From Lantana camara (lineage: Eukaryota > Streptophyta > Magnoliopsida > Lamiales > Verbenaceae): DNA of 64,000 nt. Below, one piece after another: positions 31,747 through 44,144 of this stretch. The position numbers were made by a program, and so were the translations under genes. Under the pieces are notes generated by a model that saw nothing but the letters and a program-made list of their open reading frames with translations, was not told the DNA's origin and ran no database searches. Within the stretch, counting starts at the first letter, position 1. Each line of letters begins with the position of its first letter. Where the stretch lies: NCBI GenBank assembly GCA_037501455.1, contig CM074856.1, positions 15,025,001 through 15,089,000 of the forward strand, given 5' to 3'.

Positions 31747-33768
31747 TTGGAACCTGGAAATCCGGATAAAACTACCCAAATTAGATCGAATCTCGACGGT
31801 CCAGCTCAGATCATGATGATCAATTTCTTGCGAGAGAACTTGGATATCTTTGCTTGGAAAGCCTCAGATCTAACAGGGATAGATCCGAGCGTCATAGTCC
31901 ACCGGCTCAATGTTGACCCTGCATTCAAACCGGTCAAGCATAAGAAAAGAAACGTTCATGGATTTCGGCGACAGCTCATTAAAGAGGAGGTCAAAAAGCT
32001 CCTCGAGGCTCAGTATATTGAAGAAATTTTATATCCTGAATGGCTCTGCAACGTGGTCCTCGTGCCCAAGAGCGCTAACAAATGGCCCATGTACAATGAT
32101 TTCATAGATCTCAACAAGGCATACCCCAAAGATCCTTACCCTCTGCCGAGGATTGACCAGCTGGTGGATTCGACGGCTGGATGCGAACTTATGAGCATGA
32201 TAGACGCGTTCCAGGGGTATTACCAGATTTTCATGGCGCCCGAGGATCGCCCTAAAACGTCCTTTGTGGTACACACGGGAGTTTACTGTTTCCTGGTCAT
32301 GCCGTTCGGGTTCAAAAACGCTGGAGCCACATATCAGCACCTGGTCAACAGAATGTTCGAGCGCGAAATTGGAAAATCCATGGAAGTCTACGTAGACGAC
32401 ATGATCGTCAAGAGCGAGCGCCAGCATTCACATCTGGATGACCTCAGGCGAGCCTTCAATATCCTACGCCACTATGGTATGAAGCTAAACCCTTCTAAAT
32501 GTACATTTGGAGTTCGATGGGGCAAATTATTGGGGTACGTGGTCAGTCAAAGAGGTATTGAGGCGAATCCAGAGAAAATAAAGGCAATTATGGATATTCC
32601 TTCCCCTCGAAATGTTAGAGAGGTCCAAGTGCTGGTGGGCAAGATTATCTCCTTGAATAGGTTTATCTCCCGCTCGGCTGACAGAAACTTGTCATTCTTC
32701 AAAATTCTAGGTAACGCTCGAAATTTTACCTGGAGCGAAGAGTGTGAGAAAGCACTACAGGATATGAAGCAGTATCTCTCATGCACCCCGTTGTTGACAA
32801 AGCCGATCCCAGGAGAGAACCTGATCGTTTACCTCTCCATCTCCTTGAAGGCCACGAGCGTAGTCCTCATAGCAGTACGCAAGCGTAAGCACTTACCGCT
32901 GTACTACCTGAGCAAAACTCTGCAGGGCGCCGAAAAGCGGTACATGGAGATTGAAAAATTCGTCTTCGCCCTCATTAATGCTTTCAGAAGATTGAGGCCA
33001 TATTTCCAGGCTCATTCCATTACTGTGCTTACAGACCAACCGCTCAAGCAGGTTCTCTCGAAACCGGAAGTCTCACGAAGGTTAATAAAATGGTTAATAG
33101 AACTCAGCCAGTTTGACATCAGCTTCGAGCCTAGAACAACTATACAGGTTCAAGCTGTGGCAGATCTCTTGGTTGAACGGTTTGGTTTGGATCTCGTACC
33201 CTCTTTGGATGAGGGCATGTGGCTCTTGCACACTGATGGTTCCTCGACCTCTCAAGGGGGGAGAGCAGGGGTGACCCTCAGAGACCCTCATGGGAGTGAA
33301 GTTGACTACGCAATCAAACTGGCATTCCAGGTCACTAATAATGAGGCTGAATATGAAGCTCTAATCCAAGGGCTCAGAATCGCCCTTCAAAATGGAGCCT
33401 CTCGGGTCACTGCTTACGTAGACTCTCAGCTAATTGCAAGTCAGATTGATGGCACTTATGAGGCTCGAGAAACCACCATGGTGCAGTACCTGGCAAAAGC
33501 TAAGGAAATGATTTCCAAGTTCAAGAAATTCTATTTACTACAGGTTCCACGAGCGGAGAACGAGCGTGCTGATGCCCTATCCAAATTTGCATCTGCTCTG
33601 GAAGACACCTGCGAGCGTTCTGTCACGTTCCTTAGAACGGAGGAACCACTGATACGCGAGGCGAAACCCTCGGGTGAGGTAAGCATGATCGACCCATCCG
33701 AGTCATTTTGGCTTGATGACATCATCAGATTCCTAAAGGATGGAGCTTGCCCGAGCGACAAAGTGTAA
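31747..33768 (+). pseudogene. Tat-2 reverse transcriptase, RNase H and extra RNase H
   Basis: An open stretch of 673 codons. The RT catalytic box YVDD is at residues 215-218, with VMPFGFKNAGATYQ before it. The first RNase H has lost its acidic start (VYLSISLKATSVVL). A second RNase H begins with HTDGSST (Asp 497), then NNEAEY (Glu 533) and YVDSQL. A decayed first and intact-looking second RNase H mark the Tat lineage. It lacks protease and integrase in frame and so is only a fragment of the polyprotein. Confidence 0.88.
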
Positions 33769-34940
33769 GCACGGAAAATAAGGAGTAAAGCCCCTCGTTT
33801 TCTACTTGATAACGAGGGTAGGCTTTTCAAGCGGTCTTTCCAAGGCCCTCCGTTAAGGTACCTGAGACCCTCACAAGCTAAGGAGGTACTTGAGCACGTG
33901 CACAATGGGAGTTGTGGGAATGATTCTGGCGGTCGAATTCTGGCTAAGAAGGTGTTAAGGAGCTGATTCTACTGGCCCTCAGTATTGTAGGATGCCATCG
34001 ATTACTCCAAGAAATGCCCCAAGTGTCAGTTTCACTCCAACACCCCTCAACTGCCAGTAGCCCAAATGATCCCAATCGACATTTTATGGCCCTTTGATCA
34101 GTGGGGAATTGATATAGTGGGACCCCTCCCAATGGCGGGTTGGACAAAGGAAATTTGTGATCCTCGCTGTGGATTACTTCACCAAGTGGGCAGAGGCCGA
34201 AGCGGTCGCGAAAATAACGTTCAAAGTGGTAAGAGACTTCATTTGGAAAAATATGATTTGCAGGTATGGCATCCCGAGGGTGCTAATCTCAGTCAACGGC
34301 TCTCAGTTCATCGCTGCTGACACTCGAGAATGGTGCTCAGAGCTTGGCATTGAGCAACGATTCACTTCCGTGCGCCATCCACAAGCCAACTATCAAGCTG
34401 AAGTAACCAACAGAACTATACTCCAGCATCTAAAAACGATGCTCGAAAGTAAAAAGGGTGAATGGGCTGAAGAGCTTCAAGGAGCCCTGTGGGTATATCG
34501 CACCAACCCGTGAGCGGCAACCGGTGAGACCCCTTACTCCCTCGTTTATGGATCTGAAGCTATGATACCTGCGAAAATCGCTCAAGAGTCCGCACGCGTT
34601 GCCTATTTTGAGCCTGCAGCAAACGAGGGTAACCGGGCGCTCGAACCGGACTTAACTAGATTAAAGGAGGAACACCGCTTGGGCCCGTATCCACAAATAC
34701 AAGGCAGTAGTGGCCCATCAATACAACAAGCGTGTCAAGGAAAGGACCTTCCATCTAGGGGACCTAGTCCTCAAAAAAGTCGAAGTATCCAAATATGTGG
34801 GTAAGTTAGACCCCAACTGGGAAGGCCCCTTCAAAGTCATCTAGGTACGAGCGAACAACACCTACCTGCTGGAAACTTTGCAAGGCGAGCGTCTCCCTCG
34901 CCCATGGAATGCCTGCAATCTGAGAAGATTCTTTGTCTAA
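33769..34940 (+). pseudogene. Tat-2 integrase
   Basis: It is broken by a TGA near 33961, a frameshift near 34155, a TGA at 34511-34513, a shift near 34660 and a TAG near 34842. Landmarks are CPKCQFHSN (zinc), GIDIVGPLP (first Asp), YGIPRVLISVNGSQF, where the usual DNG is VNG so the second catalytic Asp is lost, AEVTNRTI (Glu), and the same C-terminal tail as Tat-1 (PRPWNACNLRRFFV). Confidence 0.85.
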
Positions 34941-35755
34941 AGGCAAATCTGGTAATTCCCCACTCGGGGCACATTGTATCTTCTTTTGACAGAAATACAA
35001 ATACATCAGTAAGTACTTTCATACATTGTTTGTCATTTTCTTGATTCAACTTAAGATCAACGCCTACTCCGTGTCGAGGGTACCCCATGTCGAACGGCTT
35101 GATATCTACTCTCACGTGGGTCTCTCTTAAATGAGTATACCCCTTCTGTATATCAACGCTAACAGTGTGTTGAGAGTGCTCCACACTAATCTGTTTGATG
35201 GTCTTAGATACTTGTACCCTTCTTAAACTAACGGGTCAAAATCGAGGGTAATGCATGTTCAATTACACCAACTAAATAAGAATTATTCTGGTTCGCGCTC
35301 GTAAACCCCTTAAAAGATTGTTACCTGATTAAAAATGCGTACTCTCATAAATGGTGGACACTTAGCAAATCCTCTAGTTAATTTCTGAGTTCAAGTTCAC
35401 ACCATAGCTACGTTTGTTGTTATTCAACACTTAGATTAATCTTCATCAAGGACAAACATTTAGCGAAGCCCAACACTTAGCAAAACCCCTGCCGGATGTC
35501 TAAGTTCAAGTCTGAGCCTCATGCAGAACGTGGCCAGGGTACCCCTCATATGACACACCCTCGTGCCCATACTTTCACACATCACAAGACTTCAAGTATC
35601 AAAGTGAAATCAACAACAAGCATTCAAAACATTCCAACACAGAGGGGAAAACGTTGAAATTCCATTAACTTGAAAGGAAAATTACAAGTACAAGAAAGAA
35701 AATTGCATTGCAAAATAAGGGAAGCATGACAGAATTACAGATTAATGGAAGGTAC
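34941..35755. other. Tat-2 post-pol spacer
   Basis: 815 bp corresponding to the Tat-1 spacer. It carries loosely repeated ACACTTAGCAAA words (35370, 35480) rather than a clean tandem array. No gene was seen. It is cut by the copia LTR at 35756. Confidence 0.6.
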
Positions 35756-36893
35756 TGTTGGGATAAATGCCCTGAAAATCTAATTATATTGTAAATATTT
35801 TGGATTATTGAAACTGAAATTATCGCAAGTTATGAGTATTTTACAAATTTAATAATTAATGACGTGTGATGGTATTTTTATATGAAATGTGTTTCATAGG
35901 AAAAGATTTTAAATACCAAAAGTCACGTGTCATTAAAGTTCTAGTCAGTATGATAAGAAAATGTTCTTATCAAGACTATAATGTGTTATATAAGATGATT
36001 AGTCTTTCGTCATAGGGGAAAAGGAGTTTCCAATTATAACACATTGATGATTTTCAATGAGATTGGAAACATCGAACTGGACCACTGAGATTGTTCATTT
36101 TATACTGCTATCTAAAATGAACAGAATCTCGGAAGCATTAGACTCTTAATCCTGGCAGTGTTTCTACTTTAGGCATGTAGTGTTAATCACTGTGATGTAC
36201 TCAGAAGTGAGGTCTCGGTAACGGGTGGCCAAAATACTTTGTACGTTCGGTGATTGCATGAAATGTGCTAGAGAGAAATATTGATCAAGGAATCTGTAGC
36301 CTTGTTGGAAGGTTTAAAGATATCCCTGAAATAGATTTGCAAAAAGTTCGAATTAAAACTTTGGTCAAAGTACTTCGTGTGTTAGTCACCGAAGTTATAT
36401 GTTGAATGTGTTTCACATACAGGGAATTTGGACTTAAGGCGAATCAAGAAATTTCAGATTTAAAGTGAAAAATAAATGATAGTAGTATTGATTTATTTTT
36501 CATGGATATCTGTACAGAGGAGTAAAATGCAAAATTATTCTAGATCGAGAAATTCGTGAATAATTTAATTAATTTTAGAGTTCAACAATATTTATTTAGT
36601 GGAATTAAATATTGTTAAACGGTAATCAATTATTGTCATGGGATGATAATAGATTGACCCGTTTGGAGCTAAGATTAATTAGTCCTGCAGGTCCCCCCGC
36701 AAGCCCCAACGAAGATCAAAGAGAAAATATTAAAAGGAGAGAGAGAAATGATTTTTCAAAGTGTTTGAAAATAGCCAAGTAATTTATTTTGAGAAAATAA
36801 ATTAAATTCCAAAGAGTTGGAAATGCCCGAAATTTTATTTTGGAGAAAATAAAATTTTTCAAAAAAAAAAAAGGTTTTTTTTATGACGTGGCA

Positions 36894-36941
36894 GCTGACG
36901 TGGCATGCCACGTCAGCGGGTCAGCGCCGCGTGGCGCTGAC
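36894..36941. repeat. Two adjacent palindromes in copia LTR
   Basis: 36894-36917 is a perfect 24-bp palindrome: GCTGACGTGGCA followed directly by its reverse complement. Two bases later, 36920-36928 (GTCAGCGCC) pairs with 36933-36941 around a GCGT loop. Both palindromes carry TGACG/GCCACG-type motifs. Confidence 0.92.
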
Positions 36942-37080
36942 TGGGCGCCAAGTGGCACGTCGCGTGGACGGCCAGGATCGTGCCAAGTCGCGCGGGTCAA
37001 CGGTCCGGATCAAGGGTTGAAACGGACCAGGTCAGGACGCGGGTCCGGGTTCGGGTCGGTCAGGGTTTGACCGACCCGGA

Positions 37081-37202
37081 CACGTGGACGAATGGGATTT
37101 GGACACGTGGCGCTGTTGGAGTCCAGCTTAAACCAACCGGTTCATCCCTGAACCGGTCTGAACCGCGAACCGCCGGTCGGACCGGACCGGTTCGCCACGT
37201 GG
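37081..37202. promoter_or_regulatory. Cluster of G-boxes in copia LTR
   Basis: CACGTGG at 37081-37087, 37104-37110 and 37196-37202, upstream of the TATA box at 37428. Plant bZIP and bHLH factors bind CACGTG. Their use here is inferred. Confidence 0.6.
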
Positions 37203-37427
37203 CAGCTGCTCGCGCTGGCGTGCCTCTCACACGCGCCAAACGCATAACCGCCACACGGGCGGCGCGTGCGGGCGCGTGCGGGCTCCGTTCCGCGCTTGCC
37301 AGGCGGCGTTGGCCTCGTGACGGCGTGGGCTGCTGCATGGCATCCTCGGATTTGCTGAACTGGGCGGCTAAGGACGCGTGGCAACCGTTTTTCCTGCACT
37401 TGGACTATTTTACCCTCAAATCATGGC

Positions 37428-37436
37428 TATAAATAG
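37428..37436 (+). promoter_or_regulatory. TATA box in copia LTR
   Basis: TATAAATAG in a standard plant context (GGCTATAAATAGGGCT). It lies in the part missing from the 3' LTR. Confidence 0.75.
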
Positions 37437-38022
37437 GGCTGCCATTTTTTGTTCAAAAATCAGAATTTTGGCAATTCTTTTTCCAGCTTACAAAGCCTCT
37501 CGGCTCTCTCTCTCATCTTGATTAATTAATCTTTAATTAGATTAATTAATTACTTAATTAGGTGGTTATATAATTAATATATAATCCACTTAATTATTAG
37601 AAAATAGGGATTTTCAGGTTTTAGAAAAAAGGGTTTTTCTAGAAAAATATTTTCTCAAGTATTTAGGGAAAAACTGCCGGAGCCCACACTCCAATTTCTT
37701 AATCGGGGATATTACGGGGAAGCTCTGCCGGTTTCACGAGGAAATATCGAGGTGCTGGAAAAGTGCCGTTGATAGCCATTTTTTGCAGTACGGTAATACC
37801 GTTGTGCTGCCCAAATTAATATTTGCATATTGTGATTATATGCTAGATGATTTAAAATTATGTTATCGATGCCTGTATATATTAGAGTTATGCTGCCCGA
37901 TTTATTCCGCTGCTTTATTAAAATGTTTTGGAAATATTTTGATAGCGAGGTTATGGCGAAATTTTTTGAAATACTCCGCTGTACCGTCACCCTGACTCGG
38001 GCCCGCCACGCAACCCAACAAC

Positions 38023-38036
38023 TGGTATCAGAGCGG
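38023..38036 (+). promoter_or_regulatory. Primer-binding site of copia
   Basis: TGGTATCAGAGCGG, complementary to initiator tRNA-Met, two bases after the LTR. Confidence 0.9.
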
Positions 38037-39146
38037 GGCTCTGATTATATACTGGCATTGATAAAGCATAGGATGCATAATTTTAAATCTGATACTGTGC
38101 ACGTAAATTCTGTCAAAGAAGGCTGGGTTTTAAGTGGGACCATTGTGACCCCTCCAGTGTTTCTGGGAGTTTGCGTAGAATGGTAATTTTCTGGGAATTG
38201 ATTTCAGTAATCTTCCTGGTTAATTGCCGAATCAGTAAATATGATTTAAATTATGTGATAATTTAAAACATATTTATTTAAGGGGCCATAAAAATTTAAA
38301 GCGTGATAATTATGTGATAATTATTTGCAAGCATGCTTTTAATTTTAAAAATGGCATGATAATATGTGATATTATGTTGTTTTAATTATGCATGATTTAT
38401 TTAATGTGATTAGATAAATAATGTTTAATAGAGATTAAATACGATACATAATTGGATTAATATTTTTTGGCCTAAATTAATAAAGAGTTATTAAAGCCTT
38501 AAAATATTATTAGGATTATTTAATAATCCTAGTGGGAGCTTATTAATTAGATTAATTACTTCCAAAATTAATAAGACGCCAAAAGTGATTATTTAATAAT
38601 CAAAGATAAATCCACAAATTTTATAAAATTCAAGTGGGAGCGAGATGAAAAGAGTTGGATTCTCACGGCCTCCATTACCCGTCTATAGTATAGTGAATAT
38701 ATACTACTCCCTTCGACGGGTATGTATTCGCGGTATACAAGATTAGGCTTCTACGGATAGAATGAAATACGGGGAAAGTCAGCTCGACCACGCCTCCGTG
38801 GAGTGTCTGATCTACTCGTACGAATTTCTAGGTAATGGTATACGCTTGACTAAGTAATGTATTAACCTCCCTTCGGAGCTATGTTACATTTACTTAGAGG
38901 CCAATAGTTAACGTGGTGGATTAACAAAGTTTGGTAAGAGTTACCTAGATGACATGTTAATTAAGATTAATTCTTGCTTTTCTAAGCAGTTTTCGACCTC
39001 GCTTCCGGGGAGTCAACTGCGGTTAGATAAGTCACCATTGTGTAAACCAAAAATGCTTACGTGGATTTCGTTTATTAGTTAGACACAAAAGAAGTAAAGT
39101 ACAGAATCATAACTTGCACTATTTTAAAATGTTTCAGTTTTAAGCA
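38037..39146. other. Long copia 5' leader
   Basis: About 1.1 kb between the primer site and the gag ATG. It is AT-rich with many short upstream ATGs. No protein family was seen. Confidence 0.6.
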
Positions 39147-39986
39147 ATGACGACCGCTAGCCCGCTTCAATCGATCTTAAGGGAAAATAGGCTTGAAGGG
39201 TCTAACTATGCTGACTGGAAAATGAATCTTGACATCGTGCTTGGTCACGAGAATCTGAAACAAGTGCTCACTGAACCTTGTCCGGGGGTACCGGAAACTA
39301 CAGCTAATCAGGATATGAGAAATGCTTATGCCAATTGGATCAAGTCCAATGATTTGGCTAGGTCTTATATCCTGGCATCTGTCTTCAATGTTCTCAAGCA
39401 TCAAATGCATGAGATGCCAACTGCTAGGAACATGATGGATCATCTCCATCAAATGTTTGGAGGACAAAATCGAGCCAAGAGGCTCGAATTGATACGAAGG
39501 CTGTTAGTTACCAAGATGTCTGAGGGATCACCCGTTCAGGATCATGTTATGAACATGATGGCTTGCCTGAACGAAATTGAAAGCCTTGGTGCTAAATTTG
39601 ATGATCTCAGCAAACAGGATATGATCCTATGCTCTCTGCCAAAGTCGTTCGACACATTCAGGCAAAATTATTCTATGAACAAATTGGATTTTTCTCTGCC
39701 TGAATTGATGAACGAACTTAAAGTGGCGGAGGGAGTGATGAAAGCTAAGGGAACTGTTCTCCTGGCTCAGGCGTTGACTTCCACGGCTCCAAAGGCCAAC
39801 AAGTGGAAAAAGAGAAAGGTTCCCAATCCCAAGAAAAAAGTTCAGAAGAAGAAAGGCAAACCCAGCAAGGGAAAATGTTTCCACTGCGGAGAGAATGGGC
39901 ACTGGAAGAGGAATTGTCCAAAATACTTAGCAAGTCTTCCTGCTAAGCCATCTGGACAAGGGGTTCAAGCTAACCAGAAAGCTTGA
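39147..39986 (+). CDS. Copia gag
   Basis: 279 residues from ATG 39147. N-terminal LEGSNYADWKMNLDIVL is the usual copia gag opening, followed by a helical gag core, a Lys-rich stretch and a zinc knuckle CFHCGENGHWKRNC. It ends at a stop just after the zinc finger because of a deletion into the protease. Gag would form the particle. This part could still be translated. Confidence 0.9.
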   Translation: MTTASPLQSILRENRLEGSNYADWKMNLDIVLGHENLKQVLTEPCPGVPETTANQDMRNAYANWIKSNDLARSYILASVFNVLKHQMHEMPTARNMMDHLHQMFGGQNRAKRLELIRRLLVTKMSEGSPVQDHVMNMMACLNEIESLGAKFDDLSKQDMILCSLPKSFDTFRQNYSMNKLDFSLPELMNELKVAEGVMKAKGTVLLAQALTSTAPKANKWKKRKVPNPKKKVQKKKGKPSKGKCFHCGENGHWKRNCPKYLASLPAKPSGQGVQANQKA

Positions 39987-40647
39987 AGATGGCGAGATGC
40001 AGCTACTGCTCGGGGATAATACAAGTATATCTGTGTTAGCAGTAGGGACTGTAAACTTGTATTTTGGTGATAGGGTTTTGATACTAAAAGACACTCTGTA
40101 CATACCGTGTGTTCGTAGAAATTTAATTTATGTGAGTTGTTTAATAAATAATGGTTTTAGTGTTTGTTTTGAACAAAATTTTACCATTAAGCAAAATAAA
40201 AGGTTTATTTGCTTGGGCACGGTAAAAGATGGCCTTTTCTTGTTATACCCCGATAAAAACCCTAATTCCGAACTTAACACTACTAAGCTTGACTTACCAT
40301 CCAAAAGAAAAACCCCTATGCCTAATGAGGCATACAAGTGGCACTTACGTCTTGGTCATATTAATCCAAAAAGGATCCAAAGACTAATTTCAGATGAATT
40401 GTTGAGTCCCTTGGACTTAACAGAACTACCAGTCTGTGAATCCTGCTTGGAAGGTAAAATGACCAAGAGATCTTTTAAATCTAAAGGTAATCGAGCCACA
40501 GAATTGCTTGCATTAATTCATACGGATGTGTGTGGTCCTATGAGTATTCAAGCAAGAGGAGGTTTTGAGTATTTCATCACTTTTACGGATGATTACTCCA
40601 GATATGGATACGTTTATTTGATGAGATATAAGTCTGAATCTGGCTGA
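39987..40647 (+). pseudogene. Copia protease remnant and integrase N-terminal half
   Basis: The frame resumes one base off with RKLEDGEMQLLLGDNTS, the part normally found downstream of the protease active site. The DTG motif itself is absent. Then follow the integrase zinc region (WHLRLGHI, CESCLEGK) and core start (IHTDVCGPM, FTDDYSRYGYVY). It stops at 40645-40647 after KSESG, where about a dozen residues appear deleted before AEVENQTG. Confidence 0.88.
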
Positions 40648-42967
40648 AGTTGAAAATCAAACTGGAAAACGTATCAAGGCACTTCGATCAGATCGTGGTG
40701 GTGAGTATCTGTCTACAGAGTTTCTAGAATTTCTCACTGCAAATGGGATTAGATCTCAATTATCTGCACCGGGTACACCCCAGCAGAACGGTGTTGCAGA
40801 AAGGAAAAATAGAACTCTGATGGAAATGGTAAGATCTATGATGAGTCATGCTACCCTACCAAGTTCGTTTTGGGGCTTTGCACTCGAAACGGCGGCACAC
40901 ATATTAAACCTTGTTCCATCCAAGTCGGTTCCTAAAACACCAATGGAACTGTGGCGAGGGCGAAAGCCCAGTGTCTCCTATCTTCGGATATGGGAAACCC
41001 CAGCTCATGTGTTAAGGAAAGATCCTGACAAGTTGGAATCAAGAACAGAGGTTTGCTTGTTCGTAGGTTTTCCTAAAGGAACAAGAGGTGGTATATTTTA
41101 CGATCCTAGAGATCACAAAGTGTTTGTGAGCACTAATGCTAATTATCTCGAAGATGATTTCGTAAATGACCACAAGGGTAGAAGCAAAATTGTGTTAGAA
41201 GAAATGACAACATCAGATTCTGAATTCCAAGAACCCGTAGTAACTGAAAATGTGTTAGATACATATGATGTACCAGATACAACATATGATGTAGGGACGA
41301 GTACACAGCAACCTCGTCGTAGTGGGAGGATTGTCAGGGCACCTGATAGATACCTAGGATTAACCCAAGTGGTTGAATCTGACGTATTTGATCCTGTCAC
41401 ATATGATGAAGCCATAAACGATATAGACGCTGACCGTTGGGTCAGAGCCATGGAATCTGAATTAGATTCAATGTATTCCAATAAAGTCTGGGAACTTGTA
41501 GAGGCGCCTGAGGGCATTAAACCTATTGGATGCAAATGGGTCTACAAGAGAAAAAGGGGAATAGATGGAAAGGTTGAGAGCTTTAAAGCAAGGCTTGTGG
41601 CAAAGGGTTATACCCAGAAAGAAGGTATCGATTATGATGAAACCTTCTCGCCTGTAGCAATGCTTAAGTCCATAAGAATTCTCCTATCCATTGCTGCTCA
41701 TTTTGATTATGAGATTTGGCAAATGGATGTAAAGACTGCCTTCTTGAACGGGCGCCTTCAAGAAGAGATATATATGGCTCAACCTGAAGGCTTTATAGCC
41801 AAAAATCAGGAGCATATGGTATGCAAGCTTGATAGATCAATTTATGGTCTTAAGCAAGCGTCTAGGTCATGGAACATCAGATTTAATGAGGCAATTAAAT
41901 CCTTTGGATTTATGCAATTGCCTGATGAACCATGTGTGTACAAGAGACATCATGATAGTGTTGTAACATTTTTAGTTCTATATGTTGACGATATTCTGCT
42001 CATTGGGAATGACACAGGAATATTGTCAGCAGTTAAGATTTGGTTGTCAAACCAGTTTGACATGAAAAACCTAGGTGAAGCCAGCTATATTCTAGGGATC
42101 AGACTTTGTCGTGATCGTAAGAATAAGATGATTGGTCTATCACAAGCAGCATATATAGATAAGATGCTGGCAAGATATAATATGGCTAACTCCAAGAAAG
42201 GATCGTTACCTTTCAGACATGGAGTTCATCTGTCTCGGGATCAATGTCCTAAGAACCCAGAAGAGACAGAAGAAATGAAAGATGTTCCGTATGCTTCGGC
42301 AGTCGGAAGCCTCATGTATGCCATGTTATGCACTAGGCCAGATATCTGTTATGCTGTAGGTCTAGTCAGCAGATATCAGTCAAACCCTGGACCCCAACAC
42401 TGGATAGCTGTAAAGCATATATTGAAGTACTTGAGAAGGACTCGGGATTATATGCTTATCTATCGCAGTGATGAGCTCATTCCTATTGGGTACACAGATT
42501 CGGATTTCCAATCTGACTTGGATTCTAGGCGTTCGACGTCTGGATACGTGTTTACTCTAGGAGGAGCAGCCGTAAGTTGGAGGAGCATTAAGCAATCTTG
42601 CATTGCTGACTCCACCATGGAAGCCGAATACGTGGCAGCTTCGGAAGTAACCAAAGAAGCGTATTGGTTCCGAAATTTCCTAAGGGATCTAGAAGTCGTC
42701 AAGGACGGACTTACGCCGATCACATTGTACTGTGACAATGCTGGAGCGGTGGCCAACTCCAAGGAACCTCGAAGTCATAAACGTGCCAAGCACATCGAGA
42801 GGAAGTTTCACATTATACGTGATTATATGGAACGTGGAGAAGTGGCAGTGGTGAAAATTGGCTCAGTAAATAATCTAGCAGATCCCTTCACTAAAACTTT
42901 GGCGCAAAAGAGTTTTGACACTCATGTAGAAGGGATGGGTCTTAGATATGTAGCCAATTGGATTTAG
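40638..42967 (+). CDS. Copia integrase C-terminal half, RT and RNase H
   Basis: The frame is open from just after the small integrase deletion to the stop at 42967, with the first listed Met at 40820. It holds the second and third integrase residues ([19 protein letters not shown]), a linker, RT ([34 protein letters not shown]) and copia RNase H ([30 protein letters not shown]). RT and RNase H look intact, but the upstream frameshifts prevent a full polyprotein. Confidence 0.9.
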
Positions 42968-42981
42968 GGCAAGTGGGAGAT
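42967..42981 (+). promoter_or_regulatory. Polypurine tract of copia
   Basis: GGGCAAGTGGGAGAT next to the 3' LTR start. Confidence 0.8.
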
Positions 42982-44144
42982 TGTTGGGATAAATGCCCTG
43001 AAAATCCAATTATATTGTAAATATTTTGGATTAATGAAACTGAAATTATCGCAAGTTATGAGTATTTTACAAATTTAATAATTAATGACGTGTGATGGTA
43101 TTTTTATATGAAATGTGTTTCATAGGAAAAGATTTTAAATACCAAAAGTCACGTGTCATTAAAGTTCTAGTCAGTATGATAAGAAAATGTTCTTATCAAG
43201 ACTATAATGTGTTATATAAGATGATTAGTCTTTCGTCATAGGGGAAAAGGAGTTTCCAATTATAACACATTGATGATTTTCAATGAGATTGGAAACATCG
43301 AACTGGACCACTGAGATTGTTCATTTTATACTGCTATCTAAAATGAACAGAATCTCGGAAGCATTAGACTCTTAATCCTGGCAGTGTTTCTACTTTAGGC
43401 ATGTAGTGTTAATCACTGTGATGTACTCAGAAGTGAGGTCTCGGTAACGGGTGGCCAAAATACTTTGTACGTTCGGTGATTGCATGAAATGTGCTAGAGA
43501 GAAATATTGATCAAGGAATCTGTAGCCTTGCTGGAAGGTTTAAAGATATCCCTGAAATAGATTTGCAAAAAGTTCGAATTAAAACTTTGGCCAAAGTACT
43601 TCGTGTGTTAGTCACCGAAGTTGTATGTTGAATGTGTTTCACATACAGGGAATTTGGACTTAAGGCGAATCAAGAAATTTCAGATTTAAAGTGAAAAATA
43701 AATGATAGTAGTATTGATTTATTTTTCATGGATATCTGTACAGAGGAGTAAAATGCAAAATTATTCTAGATCGAGAAATTCGTGAATAATTTAATTAATT
43801 TTAGAGTTCAACAATATTTATTTAGTGGAATTAAATATTGTTAAACGGTAATCAATTATTGTCATGGGATGATAATAGATTGACCCGTTTGGAGCTAAGA
43901 TTAATTAGTCCTGCAGGTCCCCCCGCAAGCCCCAACGAAGATCAAAGAGAAAATATTAAAAGGAGAGAGAGAAATGATTTTTCAAAGTGTTTGAAAATAG
44001 CCAAGTAATTTATTTTGAGAAAATAAATTAAATTCCAAAGAGTTGGAAATGCCCGAAATTTTATTTTGGAGAAAATAAATTTTTTCAAAAAAAAAAAAGG
44101 TTTTTTTTATGACGTGGCAGCTGACGTGGCATGCCACGTCAGCG
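42982..44144 (+). mobile_element. Copia 3' LTR, truncated
   Basis: It matches 35756-36918 of the 5' LTR and stops one base after the 24-bp palindrome (44120-44143). The GC-rich half, TATA box and LTR end are missing. Confidence 0.93.

Larger units (their letters stand above)
17520..35755 (+). mobile_element. Tat-2: decayed Ty3/gypsy Tat-lineage element, split by Tekay
   Basis: 5' LTR 17520-18540, primer-binding site 18543-18560, gag from 18639 interrupted at 19829 by the Tekay element, gag resuming at 29950, protease, RT, RNase H, a second RNase H (Tat hallmark), a broken integrase ending at 34940, then a spacer cut by the copia element at 35756. The rest (antisense gene, 3' LTR) is missing, probably lost in the deletion at 44144. 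Frameshifts and stops occur in nearly every domain, so it is dead. Confidence 0.9.
35756..38020 (+). mobile_element. Copia 5' LTR
   Basis: TGTTGGGATAAATGCC to CAACCCAACA. It has a GC-rich middle (36880-37400) with palindromes and G-boxes, and a TATA box TATAAATAG at 37428-37436. Confidence 0.9.
35756..44144 (+). mobile_element. Ty1/copia retrotransposon with truncated 3' LTR
   Basis: 5' LTR 35756-38020 (2265 bp), initiator-Met primer site, gag, integrase, RT and RNase H in copia order (integrase before RT), polypurine tract, then a 3' LTR that stops after 1163 bp at 44144. The shared LTR part differs at only a handful of positions (about 6 counted by eye). Deletions removed the protease core and a few integrase residues. 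No target duplication can be checked because the right end is gone. Confidence 0.93.
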
